Shown: piece after piece, positions 35,535 through 43,203 of the stretch
Layout of the letters: every line of letters starts with the position of its first letter
Position numbering within the stretch: position 1 is the first letter of the stretch
Source: an uncultured Clostridium sp.
Lineage (GTDB): Bacteria > Bacillota > Clostridia > TANB77 > CAG-508
DNA: 61,826 nucleotides
Assembly: GCA_900556135.1 (NCBI GenBank)
Contig: USNR01000002.1
Coordinates: 1 to 61,826 of the forward strand
Direction: 5' to 3'
Translations under genes and position numbers: made by a program
The notes under the pieces: generated by a model
Told to the model about the DNA's origin: nothing
Seen by the model: the letters and a program-made list of their open reading frames with translations, nothing else
Databases searched by the model: none

Positions 35535-35822
35535 CTAGTTTATAACCTTTGGTATTTTAAACATGTTTCTTTCTTTTTCAGGAGCGTTAGCAAGTAATGC
35601 TTCATTATCTTCGAAAACCTTTATTTCGTCTTTTCTAAACACATTATAATTTTCATTTGCACCTATTGTTCCTTCCAAACCCTCGATTGGTGCTTTGTTT
35701 ACAACATCTGCAAAATTTAAAATGTCTTGCAAATTTGCAATATATTTATCTACTTCGTCATCTTTAATGTTAAGATTTGCAAGTTTTGCAATGTGTAAAA
35801 TTTCCTCTTTACTAACATTCAT
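35535..35822 (-). CDS. gatC: Aspartyl/glutamyl-tRNA amidotransferase subunit C
   Basis: 95 residues from ATG 35822; the earlier frame (35852) has no SD. GatC motifs are seen: ILHIAKLANLNIKDDEV at the N-terminus, the middle QDILNFADVVNKAPIEGLEGT and the C-terminal REDE-like DNEALLANAPEKERNMFKIPKVI. GatC wraps around GatA and helps it fold with GatB. It heads the operon gatCAB(-dCMP deaminase), transcribed from a consensus promoter through an attenuator-like hairpin. Confidence 0.93.
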   Translation of the reverse strand: MNVSKEEILHIAKLANLNIKDDEVDKYIANLQDILNFADVVNKAPIEGLEGTIGANENYNVFRKDEIKVFEDNEALLANAPEKERNMFKIPKVIN

Positions 35823-35850
35823 ACTATTCACATTCCTTTCCGCTATAACC

Positions 35851-35889
35851 AAAAACGTCCCGTATATAAATTACGCATATACCAGGACG
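35851..35889 (-). promoter_or_regulatory. Attenuator-like hairpin in the gatCAB leader
   Basis: CGTCCTGGTATAT and TATATACGGGACG form a stem (one bulge, G-U pairs) followed on the minus strand by TTTTTGG, i.e. a terminator shape placed between promoter and gatC. The space upstream is too short (about 15 bases) for a T-box. Confidence 0.6.
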
Positions 35890-35905
35890 AAACTTTATGT
35901 ATGTT

Positions 35906-35934
35906 ATTATATTCGCTTTGCCTTTTTTTGTCAA
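35906..35934 (-). promoter_or_regulatory. Promoter of gatCAB
   Basis: Consensus TTGACA (35929-35934), 17-base spacer and TATAAT (35906-35911) on the minus strand. Confidence 0.85.
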
Positions 35935-35953
35935 TAGATAATTGGCAAAAGCC

Positions 35954-35982
35954 TTTACATTTCCAGTTTTTTATGCTATACT
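35954..35982 (+). promoter_or_regulatory. Promoter of the 69-aa orphan gene
   Basis: TTTACA (35954-35959), 17-base spacer, TATACT (35977-35982). The direct repeat AATTGGCAAA occurs at 35940-35949 and 35991-36000, flanking it on both sides, and an ATTGG/CCAAT inverted repeat follows at about 35992-36008. Confidence 0.65.
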
Positions 35983-36033
35983 AATATTTCAATTGGCAAA
36001 TTGGCCAATATTATATTAAAGGAGTGTTTCTAT

Positions 36034-36243
36034 ATGTTATCAACTCATGTTTTGGCAAGCGAGTCTACTCCTCGCATTGGTCACCCCGTCGTAGCCTTTC
36101 AGGTCGGACGCGAACCCTACAGCATGAAGGTTAGCTGTCAGAAAATCACAACTGTAGATGTTGTAGAGTGTTCAATAGTTGAGGACAATCTGTATCGTAT
36201 TATCGATGCACATGGAAACAGGTACCTTTGTGAAGTAATCTGA
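36034..36243 (+). CDS. GC-rich orphan small protein (69 aa)
   Basis: 69 residues from ATG 36034 (SD AAAGGAG, 10 bases). Not recognised. Predicted mostly beta: HPVVAFQVGREPYSMKV, ITTVDVVECSIVEDNLYRII, then AHGNRYLCEVI, like a small barrel domain. No membrane segment or signal. The codons (CGC, GTC, CCC) and a sampled 60% G+C line differ strongly from the surrounding AT-rich sequence. It has its own promoter and terminator, as does the other orphan at 26.5 kb, and may be a transferred or highly adapted gene. Neither resembles the other at sequence level. Confidence 0.65.
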   Translation: MLSTHVLASESTPRIGHPVVAFQVGREPYSMKVSCQKITTVDVVECSIVEDNLYRIIDAHGNRYLCEVI

Positions 36244-36260
36244 CATAAAGATTACCTAAG

Positions 36261-36312
36261 CAAAAGCAATAGTTAATTTAACATTCATGTTAAGTTAATT
36301 ATTGCTTTTCTC
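36261..36312 (+). terminator. Intrinsic terminator of the 69-aa orphan
   Basis: A stem of about 21 bp with two mismatches (AAAAGCAATA.TTAA.TTAAC) and loop ATTCAT, ending in TTTTCTCTT. Confidence 0.85.
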
Positions 36313-36384
36313 TTATTTCTGGCCAAATTCCAGGCTTCCGTAGATTTTTGTAGTTTTTTGTCGACCATTTGTTTTTTTAATCTC

Positions 36385-36413
36385 TTGCTTTTTTCCAAAT
36401 TTTGTGTTATACT
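36385..36413 (+). promoter_or_regulatory. Promoter of the OLE-like RNA
   Basis: TTGCTT (36385-36390), 17-base spacer, TATACT (36408-36413); the RNA would begin near 36420. Confidence 0.7.
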
Positions 36414-36420
36414 TGTAATC

Positions 36421-36955
36421 GGTGGTGCATTATTCTAGTAATACACACTAATACGAGGGTGGGGCTAAAAATCCACTAAAGGGCACATCGTTGAAGTTTC
36501 TTGTTTATGCGCGAAATGCCAGTTTTGTGTGTTTTCAGGAAGTAAGATTTTAGGGAAATATGTAATGGCATACATAATTGCTCCCTATCATCGCGGAGAC
36601 TTAAAATAAAATTTTAAGTGTAACCTATGTAGAGTGCCAAGACACAACACATAGTGTAGCCTGTCTTGAGTGATAGTATTGGGATTATATGAATCGTTAT
36701 ATGAAATTGCTATTGCAAAAAAGACTAGTATTAGTTTTATGTATTTCAAGGAAAACTTCTAGGCTGTTTGTTTCAACCATAGAAACATGAAGTTATAAGG
36801 ATTAAGGTACGGATTTAAGTGGCGATCTGGCTTTCTATACAGGATAGAATGTCTACTTTAAAAGGAAACTGCTAATTAGTAATGATTAGTAGTAGATAGA
36901 GAAATTCTGCTAGACCTAAAACCGTAAAATTTACTTGTAATTTTACCATCTATAA
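36421..36955 (+). ncRNA. Probable OLE RNA (large ornate noncoding RNA)
   Basis: About 535 bases without an ORF, richer in G+C than the spacers around it, with its own promoter and directly upstream of an OapA-like membrane protein gene. OLE RNAs (about 600 nt) of Firmicutes lie next to the gene for the partner OapA, which is the arrangement seen here. A 3' hairpin GTAAAATT/AATTTTAC (36924-36946) and other local inverted repeats support structure. A direct match to the OLE consensus could not be checked by eye, so the name rests on size, position and partner. Ends are approximate. Confidence 0.65.
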
Positions 36956-36991
36956 ACACTTTATTTATTAAAGGAGTTTTTTATTTAATTT

Positions 36992-37591
36992 ATGAATCAA
37001 ACTTTAAAAGAAACAAAAAATATAAAAAATAATGAAGTCAAGAAAAGTAATAATAAAGACAAAGCTGATAAATCCAATTTAAAATGGTTTGTCACGGTCT
37101 TTATTACTACTTTTATTTTATCTATTACTTTTTCATTTATTTCAACAAATGCAATAAGTAATTTATCTATATTTCCTGCAATTATAATTTTACTATTAGT
37201 AATTGGTATTGGAATTTTATTTGATATAATTGGTGTTGCAGTTACAGTTGCTGATGAAGATGAATTTCATGCAAAAGCAAGTAAAAAGATTGCTGGTGCA
37301 AAAACCTCTGTAAAACTTATTCGAAATTCAGCCAAAGTTGCTAACTTCTGTGCTGATGTTGTAGGCGATATTTGCGGTGTACTTAGTGGTTCTGTAAGTG
37401 CTCTTATCGCAATTAAAATCATGGAAAGATATAATCTATCTTCTAGTCTCCAATTTATAATTAGTGCATTAGTCGCTTCTGTAACAGTTGGTGGAAAAGC
37501 ATTAGGGAAAAACCTTGCTCAAAAAAAATCCACAAAAATAGTTCATCTTGTAGCCAATGTTTTAAATAAACTGCATCTAAATAAAAATTAA
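36992..37591 (+). CDS. OapA-like OLE-RNA-associated membrane protein
   Basis: 199 residues. A charged Lys/Asn-rich N-terminus (1-30) is followed by two membrane segments (LKWFVTVFITTFILSITFSFI and SIFPAIIILLLVIGIGILFDII), the conserved loop GVAVTVADEDEFHAKASKKIAGAK, the helix KLIRNSAKVANFCADVVGDICG with a DxxxD motif, and hydrophobic C-terminal segments ending in GGKALGKNLAQKKS. This matches the OLE-associated protein A family, sometimes labelled as a CorB-like transporter. OapA binds OLE RNA and places it at the membrane, in stress adaptation. The ATG is 15 bases after the SD AAAGGAG, an unusually long gap. Its RNA partner lies directly upstream. Confidence 0.75.
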   Translation: MNQTLKETKNIKNNEVKKSNNKDKADKSNLKWFVTVFITTFILSITFSFISTNAISNLSIFPAIIILLLVIGIGILFDIIGVAVTVADEDEFHAKASKKIAGAKTSVKLIRNSAKVANFCADVVGDICGVLSGSVSALIAIKIMERYNLSSSLQFIISALVASVTVGGKALGKNLAQKKSTKIVHLVANVLNKLHLNKN

Positions 37592-37700
37592 AATAGATTT
37601 ATGTAATAATTTTAATATAATAGAATATTTGATAAATTTTTTCTATTATACTTAAAAAATCTAATACAATATTTGAATTTTAGAATTATCTTTAATTTTT

Positions 37701-37727
37701 AAAGGCTTGGATTTAGTCCAAGCCTTT
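37701..37727 (+). terminator. Intrinsic terminator downstream of the OapA-like gene
   Basis: AAAGGCTTGGA/TCCAAGCCTTT with a 5-base loop; flanks suit either direction. Confidence 0.8.
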
Positions 37728-37764
37728 ATTAGTTCTTATTGAAATTTTTCAGTTTCGTTCTTAT

Positions 37765-38046
37765 CTAATATAACATTGATACTAGGTATAATCCAATTAT
37801 GCTTATATATATAAATATACATATTGAAATTCCGATTATTCCAGTAATTAATCCCGCTTTTCCAAGTTTGCTTCCCATTGATTTAGCTGTTTTCCATCCA
37901 AATATTATAGCTAAAACTCCTGTTGGTAAACTCATATACCAAAATAGATTTGTTACTATAGATATTATTCCTAATGTTAGTGCGGCTACACACATCCCAG
38001 TTTTATTTTTGTCCTTTGTTTCAACTTTAACCTTCTCTTCTTCCAT
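37765..38046 (-). CDS. DUF4190 small membrane protein
   Basis: 93 residues. A charged N-terminus (MEEEKVKVETKDKNKTG) is followed by the DUF4190 pattern: MCVAALTLGIISIVTNLFW, PTGVLAIIFGWKTAKSMG and GKAGLITGIIGISICIFIYI. These are small membrane proteins without a proven role. It lies 30-40 bases downstream of the beta-propeller gene's stop side on the same strand and could be read independently. SD AAAGGAG lies before the ATG. Confidence 0.8.
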   Translation of the reverse strand: MEEEKVKVETKDKNKTGMCVAALTLGIISIVTNLFWYMSLPTGVLAIIFGWKTAKSMGSKLGKAGLITGIIGISICIFIYISIIGLYLVSMLY

Positions 38047-38087
38047 ATGTAAAATCTCCTTTCAAATATTATATTTTTCTATTAAAT

Positions 38088-40058
38088 TTATTTTATTACC
38101 AATGTGCTTATTTCTGATAAATCCTCTAATCTATTTACTTTTATCATTTTTTCTGAAATCGTGTATAGATTATCTTCAATCCATAATCCCCTTAGTAATT
38201 TGCTTTTATTATAATAATACTTTCCTTTTGTTGATGCATTTTCGTGGGTTATTGTTCCCTTTAATTTAAATCCGTCTTCTACGTTAATATTATAGACAAA
38301 ATATCCCTCAGATACATAGTTTTTATAATAATTTTCGTATGATGCAATTGTTCCCGAAATACTTTCAGTATCGCTTGTATTAACCTTAAAGTCCTCATCA
38401 TAATTATTTACCGGTATTGCAATTATTCCTTTTTCTTTATCAAATAATAAAGCTTTATGATTTGTAAGAACCGCTGATGTTGCTCTGCTATCCCCTATTA
38501 TCGTATCTGATATTTGGATAGGATTATTTACATCCGTAATATCAAATAGCGCCATTTTCATTCCAGTTATTACTGCACTAGTACTTATAATTTTACCACT
38601 TGAATTTCTATTGATTTTTTCTTCTGTTTGCATTCCAATACCTATAATATGAGTATCATCATATGGTTGCAAATATGTACTATATCCTGGAATTTTCAAT
38701 TTGCCTAACACAGTAGGATTAGTTGCATCACTTAAATCTATAACAAATAATGGATCTACAGTTTTATATGTTACCATATATGCTTTATTTCCAACAAATC
38801 TTGTTGAATACATTTTCTCTCCTTCTGCAAGTTTTTGCGTCTCACCTAAAAGTTTTAGATTCTTATCAAAAACTGCTATTCTAGACCCTTCATCTGTGTA
38901 TAATCCAATTCTTAAATTTTCCTGATATTCATCTAATGAAAATTGATTTATTGTAGTTCCTTCAGTCTTTGCTTTGCAATCATATTTAACATTACCATCA
39001 TCTTTTATGTTAAATTTGTAGATATATGTCTCTTTATTATAGTTGTAATCATAATCGTATGAACATTTAAAGAATCCAATTACTCCACCAAACCCAAACA
39101 ATTTTCTAAGTAGTGGCATTTCATTTTCTGCATACTTTTCTTGTAATAAATACATGTTTTCTTCTGATATGTATGCATTTTTCACATTAAATAAATACGA
39201 TTTAACTTTAACGTTTTCACTTTTATTAAGGTCAAAACTTGCAATTATAGTTTGATTATTCGACTCTAAGCCTTTTAAATACTTTATATCTTCTAGTTTA
39301 ATCTCTTTTAGTACATTATCTTCTTCATAATATGTATCTATTTCATTATTTTCTTTTCTCAAACCACCTGATGCAATTATAATTAGCTTACCATCTATAC
39401 TTCTTGATGTATAATATTTCTCATGTAACGAGAAAGTCTCTAATAGTCGTGGTTTTGATTTTGTTGTTATATCATATATGCCCACATAAGTATTAGATTT
39501 ACTATAATTTATATATTGTGTTGAAATAACAACCAATCTATTACCATACAAAATCAAATCTTCTGGTATATAATCTTCTGTTGGTGTTATAGTTGTTTCT
39601 ATTTTTATATTATTTGGATCAATAACATTCGTAATAACAACTTTTGATTCTGAAATCGAATAAATATAGTCTCCATCCGTTTTAGTTATATCTGCTTCAT
39701 CAACATTTTCTACCTGTATATTAGTAGTCGAATGTTCTTTTGAAGTAGAACTTACTGCAGTATTCGTTACAGCATCAGCCGTTACCCCCTCTTCTATGCT
39801 ATATGACAAATCTGCCTTAGAATAACTACGTGTATTAATACCATATATCAAATTATATGGCATTACCAAAGCACCTAATAATCTCTCCCCCAGTTCGTTA
39901 TCGTCACCTTCGTATATTTTTAACAATTCAGCCTTTGACTTCACCGATTTTAATTCAGTTTCATCCTTTTTGATACAAAAAAAGGCACATAAAATCACAA
40001 TAATTATTGCAATTATTATGAGTCCAATTACTATCTTTTTAGTTTTTGTTTTTTTCAA
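38088..40058 (-). CDS. Exported protein with C-terminal beta-propeller domain
   Basis: 656 residues from TTG 40058, placed 4 bases after a very strong SD AAGGAGGGGA; the ATG of the longer frame (40112) lies upstream of that SD. The N-terminus is a signal anchor (KKTKTKKIVIGLIIIAIIIVILCAFFCI). From residue 120 the protein matches the COG4880 type of beta-propeller proteins: VENVDEADITKTDGDYIYSIS, then VGIYDITTKSKPRLLETFSL, FVGNKAYMVTYKTVDPLFVIDLSDATNPTVLG (first part diagnostic) and LVIK at the end. Such proteins are outside the membrane and probably bind protein or envelope partners. Divergent from aspS. Confidence 0.85.
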   Translation of the reverse strand: MKKTKTKKIVIGLIIIAIIIVILCAFFCIKKDETELKSVKSKAELLKIYEGDDNELGERLLGALVMPYNLIYGINTRSYSKADLSYSIEEGVTADAVTNTAVSSTSKEHSTTNIQVENVDEADITKTDGDYIYSISESKVVITNVIDPNNIKIETTITPTEDYIPEDLILYGNRLVVISTQYINYSKSNTYVGIYDITTKSKPRLLETFSLHEKYYTSRSIDGKLIIIASGGLRKENNEIDTYYEEDNVLKEIKLEDIKYLKGLESNNQTIIASFDLNKSENVKVKSYLFNVKNAYISEENMYLLQEKYAENEMPLLRKLFGFGGVIGFFKCSYDYDYNYNKETYIYKFNIKDDGNVKYDCKAKTEGTTINQFSLDEYQENLRIGLYTDEGSRIAVFDKNLKLLGETQKLAEGEKMYSTRFVGNKAYMVTYKTVDPLFVIDLSDATNPTVLGKLKIPGYSTYLQPYDDTHIIGIGMQTEEKINRNSSGKIISTSAVITGMKMALFDITDVNNPIQISDTIIGDSRATSAVLTNHKALLFDKEKGIIAIPVNNYDEDFKVNTSDTESISGTIASYENYYKNYVSEGYFVYNINVEDGFKLKGTITHENASTKGKYYYNKSKLLRGLWIEDNLYTISEKMIKVNRLEDLSEISTLVIK

Positions 40059-40165
40059 AAAAATCCCCTCCTTATAGGATATATTATACACTATAATATA
40101 AAGTAACTTCAACTAAAAACCTGAAATTAATAAAAAAACTTTTTTCATTTTTTCTCGAATAAATA

Positions 40166-40194
40166 TTGACAAATAAGCTTAAACTATGTAATAA
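40166..40194 (+). promoter_or_regulatory. Promoter of the aspS T-box transcript
   Basis: TTGACA (40166-40171), 17-base spacer, TAATAA (40189-40194); an alternative TATAAT starts at about 40197. Confidence 0.7.
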
Positions 40195-40204
40195 TATATA
40201 ATAC

Positions 40205-40446
40205 TTTATGTATTGCGTTGAAAATGACGAGCAGTTAAAAGTTCCTAACAGAGATTAAAGGTGATACGCTGAGAGCCTTTTTAGAAAAACGTAACTGAAT
40301 AACACATTGGAGCAAATATATAATATTTACAAAGTGGAAGATTATAATTTTTATATTATATATATAATTTTCAAGCTGGGTGGCACCGCGGAATTTATTT
40401 CGTCCTAGTATATATGAGAAAAAATCATATATACTAGGACTTTTTT
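40205..40446 (+). promoter_or_regulatory. T-box riboswitch of aspS with apparent Asn specifier (AAC)
   Basis: Stem I with the AGAGA motif (40249-40253) is followed by the specifier-loop 3' side at about 40294-40306, reading GAA-T-AAC-A-CATT. The AATG of the 5' side pairs with CATT, and CAGTTA pairs with TAACTG above the loop. The layout matches the GAA-N-codon-purine arrangement known from glyQS, which makes the codon AAC (Asn). No GAC or GAU stands there. The T-box GGGTGGCACCGCGG is at 40377-40390, and the terminator GTCCTAGTATATATGA with its complement and TTTTTT at 40403-40446. Confidence 0.88.
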
Positions 40447-40514
40447 ATAATCTAATATAATCTAAAACAATATTGGGTGTAAAATTTTAAATGATTAGAA
40501 AGGATTGAAATTTT

Positions 40515-42278
40515 ATGAATAATTTTAAAACAGAATATCGTACACATAATTGCAACGAGCTTAGATTAGCTGACGTTGGCAAAGAAGTTAAAATATCTGG
40601 TTTTGTTGAAACAATCAGAGACTTAGGAGGTCTTGTATTCTTAGATATCAGAGATATGTATGGTGTAACTCAAGTAGTTACTTCTGCTGAAGATAAAGAT
40701 GTTGATTTTGCCTCTCACATACCTATAGAATCTACAGTTTGTGTTACAGGTACTGTAAAGAAAAGAGATCCAGAAACATATAATCCAAACATTGAAACTG
40801 GTGAAGTTGAAGTAAAAATTAAAGACATTGTAATATTAGGAAAACGTACTAAGAATTTACCTTTCGAAATTAATGGAAATCAAGATGTTAGAGAGGATTT
40901 ACGTCTGCAATATAGATTTCTAGATTTGCGTGGTAACAAATTAAAAAACAATTTAATATTAAGAGCTCAGGTTATTCAATTCTTACGCAGTCAAATGATA
41001 GAACAAGGATTTTTGGAAGTTCAAACTCCAATTCTTACGAGTTCCTCTCCTGAGGGAGCTAGAGATTACTTAGTTCCAAGTAGAGTTCACCCTGGAAAGT
41101 TTTATGCACTTCCTCAAGCTCCACAACAATTTAAACAATTACTCATGGTTTCAGGAATTGACAAATATTTTCAGATTGCCCCATGTTTTAGAGATGAAGA
41201 CGCAAGAGCAGATCGTGCTCCTGGTGAATTTTATCAACTAGATATGGAAATGAGCTTTGCAGGACAAGAAGATGTTTTTGCTGTTATGGAACCTGTTATT
41301 TATAACACATTCAAAAAGTTTTCTGATAAGGAAATTGCTGCTTATCCATTTCCTAGAATTCCATATAAAGAATCTATGGTTAAGTACGGAACAGATAAAC
41401 CAGATTTAAGAAATCCTTTATTTATAATTGATGTTACGGAATTCTTCCAAAAATGTACATTCAAACCATTTCATGGCTTAACAGTTAGAGCCATAAAAGT
41501 TAACGGACATATGTCTAAAGGATTCCATGAAAAGATGCTTTCTTTTGCAACATCTATTGGAATGGCTGGCCTTGGATACTTAGAGGTTCAAGAAGATTTA
41601 AGTTTCAAAGGACCTATCGATAAATTTATTCCAGCTGATATGAAACAAGAGCTTCTTGATTTAGCAGATTTGAAAAAGGATGATACTATTTTCTTCATTG
41701 CAGATAATGAAGCTAAAGCTACATTTTTAGCTGGTCAAATAAGAACGGAATTAGGAAATCGTTTAAATCTGATAGACGAAAATGTTTTCCAATTCTGTTG
41801 GATTGTAGATTTTCCTATGTATGAATTGGATGAGCATGGAAAAATAGCATTTAATCACAATCCATTTTCTATGCCTCAAGGTGGTTTAGACAGCTTAAAC
41901 AACATGAATCCATTAGACATTTTAGCATATCAATATGATATTGTTTGTAATGGTATAGAATTGTCTTCTGGAGCTGTTAGAAACCATGATACACGCATAA
42001 TGGTTAAAGCCTTTGAGCTTGCTGGTTATACCAAAGAAACTATAGAGGAAAAATTTCCAGCATTATTTAATGCTTTTCAATATGGTGCTCCACCTCATGC
42101 AGGTATTGCTCCTGGTGTTGATAGAATGTTAATGCTTTTAGCTGGATGCGATACTATTAGAGATGTAATAGCTTTCCCTATGAATAGCAAGGCTCAAGAT
42201 CTATTAACTGGCGCTCCTGGTATTGTAACAAAAGAACAACTTCAGGATGTTCATATAAAATTAGATATCAAAGATTAG
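40515..42278 (+). CDS. aspS: Aspartyl-tRNA synthetase
   Basis: 587 residues with all bacterial AspRS parts: the N-terminal OB fold (VGKEVKISGFVETIRDLGGLVFLDIRD), class II motif 1, motif 2 (CFRDEDARADRAPGEFYQLDMEMSF), the GAD insert in the middle and motif 3 (GAPPHAGIAPGVDRMLMLLAG). Segments such as ADRAPGEFYQLD and HNPFSMPQGG recall a subtype also found in alphaproteobacteria. The position matching the His of some non-discriminating enzymes (RDHGG) is Leu here. SD AAAGGA. The gene is under a T-box that appears to sense tRNA-Asn, so it may also charge tRNA-Asn with Asp for GatCAB. Confidence 0.96.
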   Translation: MNNFKTEYRTHNCNELRLADVGKEVKISGFVETIRDLGGLVFLDIRDMYGVTQVVTSAEDKDVDFASHIPIESTVCVTGTVKKRDPETYNPNIETGEVEVKIKDIVILGKRTKNLPFEINGNQDVREDLRLQYRFLDLRGNKLKNNLILRAQVIQFLRSQMIEQGFLEVQTPILTSSSPEGARDYLVPSRVHPGKFYALPQAPQQFKQLLMVSGIDKYFQIAPCFRDEDARADRAPGEFYQLDMEMSFAGQEDVFAVMEPVIYNTFKKFSDKEIAAYPFPRIPYKESMVKYGTDKPDLRNPLFIIDVTEFFQKCTFKPFHGLTVRAIKVNGHMSKGFHEKMLSFATSIGMAGLGYLEVQEDLSFKGPIDKFIPADMKQELLDLADLKKDDTIFFIADNEAKATFLAGQIRTELGNRLNLIDENVFQFCWIVDFPMYELDEHGKIAFNHNPFSMPQGGLDSLNNMNPLDILAYQYDIVCNGIELSSGAVRNHDTRIMVKAFELAGYTKETIEEKFPALFNAFQYGAPPHAGIAPGVDRMLMLLAGCDTIRDVIAFPMNSKAQDLLTGAPGIVTKEQLQDVHIKLDIKD

Positions 42279-42286
42279 AAAAACAA

Positions 42287-42324
42287 AACGTATAGATATA
42301 AAATTTAATTTATTTCTATACGTT
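42287..42324. terminator. Bidirectional terminator between aspS and the deacetylase pair
   Basis: AACGTATAGATATAAA pairs with TTTATTTCTATACGTT (one mismatch), followed by CTATTTTTG on the plus strand. Confidence 0.75.
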
Positions 42325-42335
42325 CTATTTTTGTA

Positions 42336-43187
42336 TTAATTTCCACTTCCATACTTTAGTACTATATATGTATTTTTTAGAAATAGTTTAAATGATGAAG
42401 CACTTAAAGGATAATACCTATGTAGTTTACTTAGATTTAAGTTTTTACTTTCATTAACTTTGTTATCCGTTAAATTTTGTATATATCCTTCATCTTCTAG
42501 CGCCTTTACATCATCATTAGTATATAGTCCATATGGATATGTAAATACCTTCAGCAATTGTTCATCATCTAGATTTACTTTTAAATTTTCATATGCCTGA
42601 TTTGTTTGATTTACCAACTCCAGTGTATCCACTTTATCATATTCAGTATGTGTTAATCCGTGTGAATAAATATCCATTACTCCACTATCATGCATCTCCT
42701 TTGCTTGCTCCCAATTGAAATAATTCTGTATTCCAACACAATCATCTATAACAAAGGTAGTCATTGGAATATTATATTTTTTTGCAATTTCAAATGCATA
42801 TTTATATACTCCCATATAGCCATCATCAAATGTTATTAAAAAACTCCACTTTGAAAGTGCTTTTTCCCCATTTTTATAATCTACTAAATCCTGATAACTA
42901 ATTGGTTTATATCCTAATTTCATAAGACCAGTAATTTGTTTTTCAAAAGTATCTACGGTTGTCTGCATAAAATCATATTCTATTTCAGATTCATCTTTTA
43001 CAATATCATGATAAATATAGATTGGAATTTCTATATTTTTTTCACTGATATAATATGTTTTGTTTCTTGTAAAAAATTCATATGCAATAACAAGTATTAA
43101 AAAAATTATCACTGCAACCAATAAATAAATAATAACCTTTATTACTTTTTTAGGTATCGATTTTTTTACGTTATTTTTTTCTTTCAT
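42336..43187 (-). CDS. Polysaccharide deacetylase (CE4), membrane-anchored, copy 2
   Basis: 283 residues with an N-terminal membrane segment (VIKVIIYLLVAVIIFLILVI). The NodB domain motifs are present: motif 1 TFDDGYMGVY (two Asp), motif 2 SHGLTHTEY (HxxxH, metal ligands), and motif 3 FTYPYGLY. It would remove acetyl groups from a surface glycan such as peptidoglycan or an exopolysaccharide, outside the membrane. It begins 17 bases after its paralogue, and the two share most of their sequence, e.g. QTTVDTFEKQITGLMKLG and LTDNKVNESKNLNLS in both. It lacks any extra domain. Confidence 0.9.
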   Translation of the reverse strand: MKEKNNVKKSIPKKVIKVIIYLLVAVIIFLILVIAYEFFTRNKTYYISEKNIEIPIYIYHDIVKDESEIEYDFMQTTVDTFEKQITGLMKLGYKPISYQDLVDYKNGEKALSKWSFLITFDDGYMGVYKYAFEIAKKYNIPMTTFVIDDCVGIQNYFNWEQAKEMHDSGVMDIYSHGLTHTEYDKVDTLELVNQTNQAYENLKVNLDDEQLLKVFTYPYGLYTNDDVKALEDEGYIQNLTDNKVNESKNLNLSKLHRYYPLSASSFKLFLKNTYIVLKYGSGN

Positions 43188-43203
43188 CTTGTCTCCTTAC
43201 AAT

